A DNA stretch of 64,000 nt from Petunia secreta. Its lineage: Eukaryota; Streptophyta; Magnoliopsida; Solanales; Solanaceae. Below, piece by piece: positions 1-11,477 of this stretch. A model generated the notes under the pieces. The model made no database searches and was not told where the DNA came from. It was given only the letters and a program-made list of their open reading frames with translations. The stretch spans positions 620,001 to 684,000 of the forward strand of contig JARKIP010000197.1 in NCBI GenBank assembly GCA_029990175.1, given 5' to 3'. A program made the position numbers and the translations under genes. Position 1 is the first letter of the stretch. Each line of letters opens with the position of its first letter.

Positions 1-1400
1 GGATTAGTCCTTCTTTCTGCATGCACAAAATTCTCTTGGAAGAAGGCGATAAGCCATCTATAGAGCAGCAGAGGAGGCTAAATCCAATTATGAAGGAGGT
101 GGTGAAGAAAGAAATTATCAAGTGGCTGGATGCTGGTATTATTTTTCCTATCTGTGACAGCAAGTGGGTGAGTCCAATGCAATGTGTTCCAAAGAAGGGG
201 GGGCATGACAGTGGTGAAGAATGAGCATAATGAGTTGATTCCTACAAGAACAGTCACAGGGTGGCGAATTTGCATTGATTATAGGAAGCTGAACAAGGCC
301 ACCAGGAAAGACCATTTCCCACTTCTTTTATTGATCAAATGCTGGATAGACTTGCGGGGCATGAGTATTATTGTTTCTTGGATGGGTATTCTGGCTACAA
401 TCAGATTGTGATAGCTCCTGAAGATCAAGAGAAGACTACTTTTACTTGTCCATATGGCACCTATGCATTTAGGAGGATGCCGTTTTGGTTATGTAATGCT
501 CCGGGGACTTTTCAGCGGTGCATGATGGCTATTTTCACCGACATGGTGGAAAAATTTATGGAGGTATTCATGGATGATTACTCAGTGGTTGGTGATTCCT
601 TTGGTGATTGCTTGAAAAATCTAGATGCTGTGCTGAGCCGTTGTGAAGAAACAAATCTAAAGCTGAATTGGGAAAAATATCACTTTATGGTTCAAGAAGG
701 CATTGTACTTGGGCACAAGGTGTCAAAGCAAGGGATCGAGGTTGATAAAGCGAAGATTGAGGCTATTGAGAAATTACCACCACCTATCTCTGTTAAGGGG
801 GTGCGTAGTTTCTTGGGACATGCAGGTTTCTATAGGAGTTTCATAAAGGACTTCTCCAAAATTTCTAATCCCATGTGTAAGTTGTTGGAGAAAGATGTGA
901 AATTTGAGTGTAATGATGCTTGTCTCAAGGCATTTGAAGAGTTGAAGAAAAGGTTGGTGACTGCACCAATCATCATTGCTCCTGATTGGTCTTTGCCATT
1001 TGAATTGATGTGTGATGCGAGTGATAATGCAATTGGGGCTGTCTTAGGCCAAAAAATTGGAAGAATCTTTCACTCCATCTATTATGCAAGCAAGACTCTT
1101 GATGCAGCCCAATCCAATTATACCACCACTGAGAAGGAGTTGCTTGCCGTAGTGTATGCTTTTGACAAATTCAGATCTTATTTGGTTGGCACTCGTGTTG
1201 TAGTCTACACTGATCATGCCACAATCCGGTATTTGTTTGAGAAGAAAGACTCCAAGCCTAGACTAATTCGATGGGTTCTCCTATTGCAAGAGTTTGATGT
1301 TGAAATTCGAGATCGCAAGGGGACAGAGAATCAAGTAGCTGATCATTTGTCAAGGCTAGAGAATAGAGATCATGTAGATGAAAGGCTTGAGATTAAAGAG
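1..1400 (+). pseudogene. Reverse transcriptase and RNase H remnant of Athila-1
   Basis: This segment once encoded the polymerase and RNase H domains that copy the element's RNA into DNA. Visible motifs are the early RT motif around 60-180, the DYRKLNKATRKDHFP block near 275-325, the catalytic box FMDDYSVV near 565-590 (variant of YxDD), and RNase H motifs CDASDNAIGAVLG (about 1010-1050), TEKELLAVVYA (about 1130-1160) and YTDHATIRYL (about 1205-1235). The reading frame is broken twice near its start, around 200-215 and around 325-340, and the longest open piece runs 339-1553. It lies upstream of the integrase, as in Ty3/gypsy elements. The window begins inside the gene, so protease and gag are not seen. 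Confidence 0.9.
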
Positions 1401-2728
1401 GTATTCCCTGATGAGCAGCTTTTTGCTTTAGATGCAGCCGATGTGCCATGGTATGCTGATATGGTGAACTTAATTGTGAGTAATGTGTATCCTCCTGGGG
1501 CTACAGCTGAGCAAAGGCGTAAACTCCTTCATGAGAGCAGATTTTATGTGTAAGATTAGCCTTATTTGTACAAGAGAGGCCCTGATCAACTAGCTAGAAG
1601 ATGCATTCCAAGGGAAGAAGTTGAGCCGATTCTACAGAGCTGCCATTCCTCTCCTTATGGTGGCCATCTTGGTGGAGATCGAAAAGCTGCAAAGGTACTT
1701 CAGTCTGGTTTCTTTTGGCCTACTTTATTTAAAGATGCTCATGCTTTGGTGAAGCAGTGTGATCGTTGCCAAAGAACGGGTACTATTTCTAGGCGTCACG
1801 AGATGCCTTTGAACAATATTCTGGAGATTGAGCTGTTTGATTGTTGGGGGATTGACTTTATGGGTCCGTTCCCACCTTCCATGGGCTATAAATACATTCT
1901 CGTGGCGGTTGATTATGTGTCAAAATAGGTGGAGGCTGTGGCACTTCCAACAAATGATGCGATTGTGGTGGTGAAATTCTTGAAGAAAAATATTTTCACT
2001 CGTTTTAGGACACCGCGGGCTATAATCAGTGATGAAGGTACACATTTTTGCAACCGGTTGTTCAATAAATTGTTGGCCAAGTATGGGGTTCGCCACAAGG
2101 TGGCAACTGCGTATCATCCCCAAACTAGTGGGCAAGTGGAAGTGTCTAATACAGAGATCAAGCAAATTCTTGAGAAGACTGTGAATGCCTCGAGGAAGGA
2201 CTGGGCTATGAAGTTAGATGATGCTCTCTGGGCCTATCGGACTGCATTTAAAACGTCTATTGGAACTTCTCCATATAGGCATGTTTACGGTAAGGCCTGT
2301 CACTTGCCCGTTGAGCTAGAGCATAAAGCATATTGGGCGATTCAAAACTAAATCTTGATATGGCATTGGCGGGTGAGAAGAGAATGCTTCAATTGCATGA
2401 GCTTGAAGAGTTCCGTTTCCATGCTTATGAAAATGCAAAATTTTATAAGGAACGGACGAAGAGGTGGCATGACAAGCACATTGAGCCGCGTCACTTTGAG
2501 CCGAGCCAGTTGGTATTGTTGTTCAATTCTAGATTGAAATTATTTCCGGGAAAGCTGAAATCTAGATGGTCTGGCCCCTTTGAGGTAGTGCGTGTTACGG
2601 CACATGGAGCAGTTGAATTAAAAGCCCCGGATTCTGAGAAGTCATTTTTAGTGAACGGGCAAAGAGTTAAGCGATATTGGGGAGGTTTGGTGAATCATCG
2701 TACCTCCGTTTCATTGCGAGAACCGTGA
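1401..2728 (+). pseudogene. Integrase remnant of Athila-1 pol
   Basis: This is the integrase domain, which would insert the element's DNA copy into the genome. The HHCC zinc-binding region lies around 1640-1780 (H in SCHSSPYGGHLGG, then CDRCQ). The first catalytic Asp is in WGIDFMGPFP (about 1845-1875), the second in ISDEGTHF (about 2023-2048) and the Glu in GQVEVSNTEIK (about 2130-2160). A C-terminal region with SRWSGPFEV follows near 2560. Lesions visible: TAA at 1551-1553 and TAG at 1557-1559, TAG at 1926-1928 (where the family normally has Trp), and a frameshift near 2345. The original stop is the TGA at 2726-2728. It is non-functional as read. Confidence 0.9.
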
Positions 2729-2766
2729 ATTGTAACCGTCGTGCCACGACGTAAACCAAGGCGCTT

Positions 2767-2784
2767 CTCGGGAGGCAACCCGAG
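2767..2784 (+). other. Conserved hairpin CTCGGGAGGCAACCCGAG
   Basis: This is a perfect 7-bp stem (CTCGGGA-like arm and its complement) around a short AGGCA loop, just after the pol stop codon. A variant (TTGGGAGGCAACCCAA) lies at 2878-2893, and an identical copy at 63232-63249 follows the ORF of the second Athila-family element. Conservation outside coding sequence suggests an RNA function such as processing, packaging or translation of the next ORF. That function is inference. Confidence 0.6.
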
Positions 2785-3049
2785 CTTTGTATGTAAACGC
2801 AAAATTCAAAGAAAAAAATAGAAAAAGAATAAAAATAAAAATAAAAGAGTCGTGCCGCGACATAAATCAAGCGCTAGTTGGGAGGCAACCCAATTTTTAT
2901 CATTTTCGTCATTTAATTTCATTAAGTGTTACGTAGTTTCATTGTTTTTGCAGGGCTCAGGACAGTGGGAAGGTGGATTATTTTCGGAGAGGTGCAAAAT
3001 GATGGTGAGGCAAGGCAAAGCATCACTTCCACATGGCTTTGACTCAGAC

Positions 3050-3450
3050 AATGAGCTCCAAAAAGCTCGAAGCTTTACCAAAGCATCGCCCCAGGAAAGC
3101 TTCCAATTGCATCCAAGCAAAGTCAAGCGAGCAAAGCCAAAGCAAAGCCAAGGCGTCGCTCTCACGATCGTATGGCGTACATCAGTGACCCACAAAAGCA
3201 GTGCTGCGATCGTGAGGCGTCACCCTGCCAAAGCCTCCAACTGGATTGCTAAACTCTCAAAGCGTCGCTCCAGTATAGCTCTTGGTTGATTAGTGAGCCT
3301 CAAAAAGCTCGAGGCTTTACCCAGGCGTCGCCTCAGGAACGCCTCCACTGCACACAAAGCCATTGCCCAGTGTCGCTCCTGCCAATGCCTTGGGTTAGGT
3401 AGTGAGATCGATTCACTCAGGGCCTTCACGAGGCGTCGCTTCAGGTAAGT
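3050..3450 (+). repeat. Degenerate ~108-bp tandem repeat rich in GGCGTCGC
   Basis: Units begin near 3184, 3292 and 3400 with AGTGA..., and an older unit begins near 3058. Each contains a variant of GGCGTCGCxTCAGG and GCCTCCA. The repeat lies in the non-coding spacer of Athila-1. GC content is well above that of the surrounding sequence. I see no coding function. Confidence 0.55.
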
Positions 3451-4377
3451 GAATACTGAAAAATTCGCGGGTCAACCCAAAAATTGACCCGTTGACCCGC
3501 GAGAATTTAAACATAACACAAGAGAATTCTTTCCCTCTCCCAAACAACTTCAGTTCAAACCAACAGGCAACATAAACTAAGCACCTAGGGCATAACATAA
3601 CATTCTAACAACATCAATTCGGACTCCAATTCTTCTTGCATTAATCCGAAGATTGCTCAGGTATGCTCCCTACTTTTTGTTCCCTTTCACAGTGTAATTC
3701 CCCGCTCAGGTATGCTCCCCGTTTCTGTGTCTTCACGGCTGCACTGAATTTTAAGCTAAATTGGGCAGCGTAGTTCGAGTGTTTTAATTGGAACTAGTGT
3801 TGAGATACTCTTGGAATTTGAAAGTGATCTCCCAAAAATTTGGGAGGGTTCAACACTTTCAAATATCAATGAACCTTGTAATTAATCCCAGAGCACACCA
3901 CGTGTTTAATAAATTGCCTAAGTGACTAAACGCTTAAATTATGTGAAGCCTGAGTAATATAAAGCTTTGTAGGCATAACTGGAACTACTTGATGCTCTAA
4001 AAGTGTAGAATTGATCGCGATTGTATGGGATTTGAATTGCTCAAAGCACGCACTAAGCTATACACCATTGTTACACTTGCTATGAGTTGATACCGGCTTA
4101 CTCCCTGTACCGCTGCCCCCGTGAACTTTTAACTTGGTTAAGTTGTTGTGTTAGTATCGTCAAGTAGCTTTATTGATTGTCATATAGTTAGGTGTAAGTG
4201 TGGGGTGCTTGCTCACCATTTGCGTACATTGCTTAGGCATATACTAGCTATGACTTGAATTTTTTTATGAGTATCCTTGGGAAGTCTGAGTACCAGGACA
4301 CCAACATGCTACCTCAAGGCGCTTAAAGCACCTATGTGTATTGAATTGTAACGATAGAACTTTATGGTGCAGGCACT

Positions 4378-5700
4378 ATGGCGAAAACAACGCAAAAGGC
4401 CTCTTCTTCCTCTGCGACACCAGCTGCGCCAAGGCAAAAGCTAGGAGTCGCCTCGACTAGTAAAGCCCCCAAGGGCAAGGCTAAGGCCAAAGCAAAGAGC
4501 AAGGCAAAACTAAAGATGCCAAAGGGCGCGGTCACTATTCCACGACCCGGGGGGAAAACACAGTTTGGATATCCGTTTGTGAAGAAGGGGGAGAGCGTGG
4601 ATTGGTATAAAAATTTCAAGTTGGCCGGCTACATTCCCGAACTCGCTATTGATGAAACCAAATTGATGAGGCCGTTTAGAAGTATAAGAGATGTTTTTCA
4701 CACCATGAAATGGGGGTTCGTTTTTTAGAGTCCGGGGGATGCCAATCTTGATCTCGTGATGGAATTATATGCCAATTGGGACGTGGAACAACCGGAGGAA
4801 CTAGTAAAGGTTCGAGCGAAATCTGTGAGGCTAGATGCATCGGCCCTTTGCACCTTCTTAGGTGTGGAGGATCATGACCTTGACGACTTGCGGGACTTCA
4901 TTCGCAAGCTGGATTACAAGGCGTTACGGCATACCTTATGTGGTAGGGATGAGAGTCATAGGTGGGGCAGAAAGAAGCAAACGGGTCGACACAAATCTAT
5001 GCAATTTTGCAGGTTTCTAAAGGAAGCCCGAGTTTGGGTCAAAGTGATCAATGCACGAATCTTTCCTTCTGACCACTTCACTAATGTGACCAAAGTGAAG
5101 GCATGCATAGTCTACTTCTTCATGACGGGGAAACCTGTCAACACTGGGTATTATATGCTCAAGTCTATGAAGGAGACACGCACAAACAAGTCAAAGAGGT
5201 TGTCGTTTGCTGGTGCACTCACACAGTATTTGATGAAAGAAGGTGTCCCTGTTGATACCGTTGGTGATAGGATTTTCCCGGCCTTAGAGAGAAAGGCAGA
5301 TATTTCTTCAGAGATGAACCCGAGTGCAAATGTTTACAAAATATCCAATGATGAGCGGCGTGATTTGTACGATAACTTGGAGGGCCGCAAATACTTAATG
5401 ATAGAATATTTGGCAAAACATGCGGGCATGGATATTGCAGCCCTTGATCGCCAGCTTCCATGTTGGAGTCATCCAAAAGGCTATTGGGCATGACGCAGAC
5501 CGTAGAGTTCCCACCTGGGGAGGATGAGAATACGGATTCTGACGTGGTTGAGGCGGATCCTGGGAGTGACGAGGGAGAGTGGACTGAAGAGGAAGATGGT
5601 GAAGAAGAGGAAAGGAGGAGGATGCGCGCAATCCACCACATAGGCCTAGCGGTTCTTCGAGGGCTCAGGCAGTTGCCCTTACCACTACTTCTCTGGTAGC
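4378..5700 (+). pseudogene. Athila-1 second ORF (plant retroelement 'putative plant transposon protein' type)
   Basis: ATG at 4378 follows a splice-acceptor-like GTGCAG. The N-terminus is Ala/Lys rich (repeated KAKAKSKAK, about residues 25-45), resembling a nuclear-localisation or RNA-binding tail. A globular region follows at residues 60-330, with blocks such as FPSDHFTNVTKVKACIVYF and GKPVNTGYYML, which I associate with the domain annotated as putative plant transposon protein in Athila-type and Sirevirus-type elements. TAG at 4726-4728 interrupts the frame, which continues open to TGA at 5491-5493. An acidic Glu-rich tail in another frame (5460-5699) suggests a further frameshift near 5460. 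The position after pol is that of the so-called env-like ORF, but I see no signal peptide or membrane segment, so I would not call it an envelope. Confidence 0.65.
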
Positions 5701-7231
5701 TGCTGATGTTGACACTCCCGTACATGCTGAGCGGGAGGACTCTGATGATGCAGATGATGAGACCTAGGCCAGTGGGCCCTCAGGGAAGTTCTTTTTACTC
5801 TTGCACTTTAGTTTTGTTCGCACTGAGGACATTGCTTGCTTTTAAGTGTGGGATGGGGAATTACCCTTTATTTTTGAGGTTAGGGATGCATGTACCGTAG
5901 GATTTTCTTTTGTCACTTGACTTCATTTTGATTTGTTTCTTGCTTTAATATATATATAAAAAAAATTAGAAAACCAATGAAAAAATTAGAAAACCATGTC
6001 ATCCACCCCGTGGTTTTTCTTATGGCCTCGGTTCTTTTCCACGGGTAGACCTTTGAACCGCGTAATTTTTATTTTTAGGAGTAGTTTAGTAGTAGTAGTA
6101 GTTAGTAGAATAGTTTAGGAAAAATTGATTGAATGCTAGGTACTTTTGGTTTGTTTGATACCGGTGGACTTGAACTTATTGCTTGTGCTATTTGTGGTGT
6201 CTTTTGGTTTTAAATTGTGATGCATGCCTAGAAAAAAAAATGGAACGACCCCCTTGAGATACTTGAGTCCACTTGCGTGACCTTGTTGTGAACCTTTGTG
6301 CATTAGTGCTTAATTTTCCACAAGTTTCACTCTATTTGCTTGATTGCGAGTTGTGATGGGGCCTTTTTGTGTGGATCGTGTGCAATGTGTGTTGTGAGGC
6401 ATATTCTTATTATACTCCATGTGTGCATATTGATGTCTAGAACTTGCCTCGTGTGTGTGCAAAGCGAAATCCTAGGTTTACTCTAGTCGGGAAATGATAC
6501 AGGACTTCTTTTGATTTGCCTACCCTGACATATACACCTTGGACTTGATTGTTGTGATTTCTTTGACCTTTTTGTTGGCACCCACACCCCGAGCCTACCC
6601 ACTTGTTCTAAATTATTCTCTTTTGGCCCTTTACTCCTTAAGCACTTTAATTGATAATGTGATATTATTGTGGAGTTGTGGTTGAAATATTGGGAGGTTT
6701 TTGAGTGGAACCAATAAGGGGAATATGTAATGAATTGTGTAGTAGTTGTTTATGAGCATTGGCAAGGTTGGAAAGTATTAAGGAATAGAAAAAGAGAAAA
6801 AATGAAGAAAAAAAAGAGCAAAGTTAAAAAGAAAAAAATTGGAAAAAGAAATAAAGAGAGAAGAATATCCATCCTTGCAAGTGTGGGTTAAAAGACAAAT
6901 TGCTACTTTTTTAGAAGGTGTGTGTGAAAGTTGTTGATTGGATGGCTTTGATGAGATTTGTGCTTAAATTAATTGAGATGTATTAAAGTGCTTAGGGAGG
7001 TAGTCACTATTACCCATATGTATCCTACCAGCCTCTTAGCCTACATTACAACCTTTTTAAAGTCCTAGTTAATCCCGATTGGAGTGAGCTTACATTAGTG
7101 GAGTCCTACACTACGGGCAAGCCTATGGTACATCGTATGTGACATGTGAGATTTTCATGAGAGTGAGTTAATTCTTTCTATGTTATTGTCCCCGTTCTAT
7201 TCTTGATATTCATGGTTGTGTGTGATATTTG
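5701..7231 (+). other. Long 3' non-coding tract of Athila-1 (first part)
   Basis: No gene is supported. The stretch from about 5800 to 6310 is nearly the same as 63450-64000 in the second Athila-family element (shared AAGTGTGGGRTGGGG, ATGCATGTACCGTAGGATTT and CATCCACCCCGTGG). It is therefore part of the element rather than host DNA. Poly-purine runs (6780-6870) and simple TAG repeats (6085-6105) occur. Confidence 0.7.
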
Positions 7232-9390
7232 TAAAACGACCTCGGTCAGTCGTTTCGGAAGTTAGGACTCCGATTGGCGTGTCGATAATTTTAAAATATT
7301 CGTAAGGTCCATTAGGACCTATCTGTAAAATTTGAGCTAAATCAGACCTCGTTTGGTAGGCATCAGAAGAAGGTTTCAGCTTTTATTGTCAATAAATATT
7401 AAAAAGAGATTTTTGAGTTCGGTTTGGGCGAATGAGCTCCGATTCGAAATCCGAAAGCGCCGTTAGGTTCATATGATTATTTTTGATTTTTTTGATTTTT
7501 CGAAAGTGAATTTCGATGTTGTTCGGCTAGTTTCCGCTAAAATGCCGAAAGTTAAATAATTTGACCTTTTTCCTTTAAATTTGCGTCTTGAGTTTCGGGA
7601 GTCCGATTTGAGATCCGTTTTCGCGATTATATTACATATATTTTGTATGACTTACTTGAAAAAATTGGGATCATTTCGACTTCTCTAGGGTTCCATTTTA
7701 ATTTTAATCGTCGTAGCGAATTTTAAAAAAAATTAATGAAGTATGTCGTCAGCTAAGGGATTTAGCAGTAGCAATACGTACAGAAACATTGGAGCAAAAA
7801 ATAGCAGAGAAGAGAAAAATTAGAAAAAAGGAGAGGAAAAAGGGAAAAAGAGGTGGAAATAATGGAATTTCTACCCCAAATCTTCAGGTAATGATGTTAA
7901 CTCATTATCTTAGCTTATTACGTGTGTTTGAATATATTTTTACGGTAAAAATAGGGATATTAGACATCGCCCTAATGACGTAAATTGATAGTTTAAAGGG
8001 TCAATTGGACCCCGATGATGGAAATGATTATATATTCGTACTCAGTGAGTTATGGGCAACATATAAATATAATTTATTTAGAGTTTAGTTATGGGACTTT
8101 GAACCCTGTATATAGGCCTAGCCTGCGTATTGCGTATGCGAATAGGGTATCAGGTTTCTAACTAGATTGCTCTAAGACATAAGGAATGAAGCCTTTAGCT
8201 TTATCTGATAATAATTTTTCTACTTATTGAATAGAAAGGGATCGTTTGGCAGTTAATCCAAAGAAAAAAACCAGTGGTTGAGTAGCAGGGCTAGCTTTGG
8301 AATATCTATTTCTTTGGAGGCACCTGGCCTCGTGGGTTTTCTACCACGTGTTCCTTACGTGTGTAGCTGCCGATAGGCGTACTAATTACGCCTTAGCTTT
8401 GGATTTACTTTCTATATTATATGTTATGTTCTGTTGTTGGTATTGCATTGAGGATCTGAGCATTGTACTCTGGTTGTGAGTTGACATATACTTCCCGGCA
8501 GTCGAAGAGAGTCCCGCGCCGGTGAAGGGTTATCATTGCATCATATTTAGGGTAGGAGGATTCCGCCCTCGGAGCAGGAGGATTCCGCTCCATTGCATCA
8601 TATTGAGGGTAGGAGGATTCCACCCTCGGAGCAGATGGATTCCGCTCCATCGCATCATATTGAGGGTAGGAGGATTCCGCCCTCGGAGCAGCAGGATTCC
8701 GCTCCATTCATTTGGCACATGTGACCCATTTCATTTCATTTCATTTCATCTCATTTCATATCATTTCATTTCATCTCATTCCATTTCATTTCATACTATT
8801 GTGTAGATTTTCTGTACATGACTACTGTTCTGCTTATATGTGCATTGTTTATTTGTCGATTGTTGTCTGCTTCCGTTTCCCTAACTAGCGTATCTATTTT
8901 TCGAGGTCGCTAGTTTGTTCGCACTTATTGAGTCCTCATGACTCACCCCCCCCCCCCTATTTGTCCTTGTGTTTTCTTTTCGTTCGGCAGATTCTGCTCC
9001 AGGACCCAGCCAGTCGCGCCTGATTGAGGAGTAGTACGTTCTCAGCTGTCTACGGTGAGCCATCCTGTTCATTGCGGCCACCAACTTCAGATATTACAGT
9101 TTTCCTTACTTTTGCTCCCTTCGGGAGGTGTGTATATCTTTTGGCCTTCTTAGATGTCTGATCTGGAAACCTTTAAAACTGTGTTTTCTGGGTAGTTATT
9201 TGTATTGTTCAGACAGCTTGTATATTTGTCTATCCTTGGGAGTTATCTTATGTTGTTAACGTTTGGTTCATTTTTATTTCAAGGTAATTCTTCACAATTT
9301 ATATTGATTCAGTCAATAGGGTTCGCCCGACAGGTTTAGGGGAGGTGGTCGGGTGCCCGCACGGCCTAACCGAGAATTTGGGTCGTGTCA
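7232..9390 (+). mobile_element. Solo LTR of a Tekay/Del-like Ty3/gypsy family
   Basis: The sequence is collinear with the 2.5-kb LTRs at 51965-54509 and 58639-60888. It starts AAACGACCTCGGT and ends GGTCGTGTCA. It is flanked by ATTTG (7227-7231) and GTTTG (9391-9395), an imperfect 5-bp target-site duplication, and no internal region is present. A solo LTR is the usual product of recombination between the two LTRs of one element. The starting TG appears as TA here. It is shorter than the full copies (about 2.16 versus 2.55 kb), partly because its internal tandem repeat has fewer units. Confidence 0.85.
8530..8815 (+). repeat. LTR-internal ~57-bp tandem repeat followed by a CATTT-type simple repeat
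   Basis: About three units of GGGTAGGAGGATTCCGCCCTCGGAGCAG... lie at 8545-8705, each with ATTCCGC twice. They are followed by TTTCATTTCATCTCA simple repeats at about 8725-8800. The same repeat, with ATTCCGCCCCAGG, is longer in the LTRs at 53405-53745 and 60080-60420. Open frames across it arise because the unit length is a multiple of three. Confidence 0.8.
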
Positions 9391-9739
9391 GTTTGGGGGA
9401 TGCTCTCTTGCTTCATTTTGGTGAGGGCACATGGTTTGCATGAAATAGGTGAAGTCGTGGCTTCTTGGTTGAGTAGATAGGTGTGATTTTGTAGGAGCAT
9501 GGTTGCAATGAGTTCATTTTGTGCATTTGAGTTGTCTTGGGGTGGTTGTTCTCATGTTTTTGAGTTTGAAAAATTGTTGGCATGTCGGTTGGACCCATAA
9601 TAGTCATGTATGCATTTGTTCAATGGTCTGTATCAACCAGAATCATAGGTAGACCTGTTCTATTGAGTGTTAGGATCTAGTTGGGAAATTAGTCTTTGAT
9701 GATTGCTCGAGGAAGAGCAATGGTCTAAGTGTGGGGTGG
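9391..9739 (+). other. Distal 3' non-coding tract of Athila-1 with polypurine tract
   Basis: This continues the Athila-1 non-coding region after the solo LTR. It ends with AGTGTGGGGTGG (9728-9739), a purine-rich tract directly abutting the 3' LTR and the expected primer site for plus-strand DNA synthesis. No ORF is supported. Confidence 0.7.
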
Positions 9740-10990
9740 TGATGTTTGGCAATATTTGCCTATTGTACCTTAATATATTCTCATATTTTAGTATTTTATG
9801 CGCTCGTTATATGTGATAAATGTGTTTCTTGTGCTCACCTATCGTATTTGTGATGATAGGAATGGTGCGGATGAATTCGAGGCAAGAACAAACAAATTAG
9901 AGTTAATGGACGTGTTTGAAGCTATATTGGAGCAAGGCTTCAAGAAAGCCCTGAAGCGTTGGAAGCTATACTGGAGCAAGGCTTCAAGAAAGCCCTGAAA
10001 AGTTGGAGGCTATGATGGAGGCGTGGCTTCAAGAAAGCCTTGAGGCTGACGAGACAAAAGTTCTCCCAACTAGATTAGGCTTTGGTTTAACTTATCCTAG
10101 CACTTTGTAAACAATATATAAAACCTCTTTTATTTCATGCTAGAGGAAGAGGTCGATTTCTAGGAGCAATTTAAGAGCACCATACTTCATTGAACAAGGG
10201 TTAATTCCTAATCTTTCATCTATTTAATCATTTACATCATTATTTCATCAATCCATTGCCTTGTGATTATGAATATGCCTGGCTAATTCTTACGTTCTAG
10301 GGTTAGAGTAATTCATGAAAGTTGATGTTTGAAGATTGATTTCCATTAATTGAATCCCATGACGGGTTACTTATTCTTTCTTGATTTCACTTGCTTAATT
10401 ATTAGAGCTCGATAATTATGCATTATCTATGGTTTTTAGATTGAAGTCGAAAGAGGGAATTTAATTACGTAATAAGAAAGAGTAGGGCTAGTTTGTGAAC
10501 CCGAGCATCGGGGAACCAATTTGTGAGTAGGATAGACATATACTTGCTTGCCTAGTTTAACTAATTACAGAATTCGTTAATGCGTGCACGTGATTCAACC
10601 CATAGATATATAGGGATTGAAGTAGCCTGCATAAACTGTGAAGAATCGAAAGATTTTCACGGGTATATTTACTCTGTTAGTTAGTAACCTGGGATTTAGA
10701 AGTGGAATCAATTGGAAAACTCAACTGGATTGTTCGTAACTGTGACCCTGGACCGTCTTCTTAATATTGTTAACAACCAAAGTTTGCACCATTGTTTGAC
10801 TACACTTCCATCATTTTAATTACTGCTTTTTAGTTACTAAAACTCTCACCACTGAAAAAAAGATCCCTGAATAGTTGTTAGAAATTGTTTGTTAAGCGTC
10901 AGTCTGAATAGTCCTCGTGGGAACGATACTCTACTTATCATTTTATTACTTGTCGACCACGTATACTTGCGTGTGCATTTGGGAGCAACA
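9740..10990 (+). repeat. 3' LTR of Athila-1
   Basis: It starts TGATGTTTGGCA and ends GGGAGCAACA. Both ends match the 5' LTR of the second Athila-family element (60889-62212). The last ~700 bp are strongly similar between the two (for example ACTTGTCGACCACGTATACT near the end), while the central parts differ completely. A 44-bp unit around GGAGCAAGGCTTCAAGAAAG occurs about three times from 9918 to 10050. The sequence that follows starts CTAAG. The matching upstream target site lies outside the window. Confidence 0.85.
9918..10050 (+). repeat. 44-bp tandem repeat, three copies, in Athila-1 LTR
   Basis: Copies start near 9918, 9962 and 10006 (GAAGCTATATTGG, GAAGCTATACTGG, GAGGCTATGATGG), a constant spacing of 44 bp. 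The other family member has an unrelated GC-rich stretch at the equivalent place, so this is a fast-changing part of the LTR. Confidence 0.75.
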
Positions 10991-11477
10991 CTAAGCGTGG
11001 TATTTATAGGTTTTCCACACTCCTAAATAAAATGTCTATAATGATTTCAACTTAGGCCAATACATAAAACGCCACTTATGGCTAGAATAGAAAATACACG
11101 CAAAACTAGTAGAATTCCCGTCTTTCAAAACAGTAGTAGGCGCCCTGCCTAGCTCAGTGGGCGGTTCGCCCAAATCAGTTTGTCACAGAGTGGGCGGTCC
11201 GACCCTTTCTCAGAGGCGCTCCACCTCAATCAAAGTCCAGAGAGGCGATCTTCAAGTAGGCAGTCCACCTAGTGCACTTAGCAGCCCGCCTACTGCACTG
11301 GGCGGTCCGCCCAGTGCACTGGGTGGTCCGCCCAGTTCTGAGATAGTCGATGCACTCAAGTGCATGGCCTTCTTCCCTTCTCCGAAACTCTTGAAGCTCT
11401 CGCTCTTGAATCCTATGAACCCTTCAAGCTTGGCTCTTGATGGTTGGCACTTTGGATCAATTCGCCTCGCATCATCA
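10991..11477 (-). mobile_element. LTR-like fragment between two elements
   Basis: No coding region is supported. It contains repeats of the form CACTGGGCGGTCCGCCCAGT (11275-11335), which are self-complementary, and CTATAAATA on the - strand near 11001-11009. That layout, GC-rich palindromic repeats upstream of a TATA box, is LTR U3-like. The Athila-1 LTR begins within ~20 bp of this TATA box, so the fragment was probably cut by that insertion. It cannot be assigned to a family from sequence alone. Confidence 0.4.

Larger units (their letters stand above)
2729..4377 (+). other. Non-coding spacer between pol and second ORF of Athila-1
   Basis: No credible ORF lies here. It contains two related hairpins with the loop core GGGAGGCAACCC (2767-2784 and 2878-2893), each preceded by a small GTCGTGCC..CGAC stem. 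A degenerate tandem repeat follows at 3050-3450, then AT-rich sequence. CAGGTAAGTG near 3440 and CAGGTATGCT near 3660 look like 5' splice sites. GTGCAG at about 4367-4372, six bases before the next ATG, looks like a 3' splice site. I infer that the downstream ORF may be expressed from a spliced RNA, as proposed for other elements with an extra 3' ORF. RNA evidence would be needed. Confidence 0.5.
1..10990 (+). mobile_element. Athila-like Ty3/gypsy LTR retrotransposon, 3' portion (Athila-1)
   Basis: The 5' part lies outside the window. Inside it, in order, are reverse transcriptase, RNase H, integrase, a non-coding spacer with GGGAGGCAACCC hairpins, a second ORF, a long AT-rich non-coding tract, a purine tract and the 3' LTR (9740-10990). 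Pol upstream of an extra ORF and a long 3' non-coding tract is typical of the Athila/Tat group. A related element at 60889-64000 has the same LTR ends, the same hairpin and the same 3' tract, which fixes the boundaries. A solo LTR of another family interrupts this copy at 7232-9390. All coding parts are decayed, so the copy is not autonomous. Confidence 0.85.

Noticed and set aside
8417..8806. Open frames on both strands with Pro/Arg/Ser-rich repeated peptides.
   Set aside because: They arise from the 57-bp LTR tandem repeat, whose length is a multiple of three; the same holds at 53332-53836 and 60005-60431.
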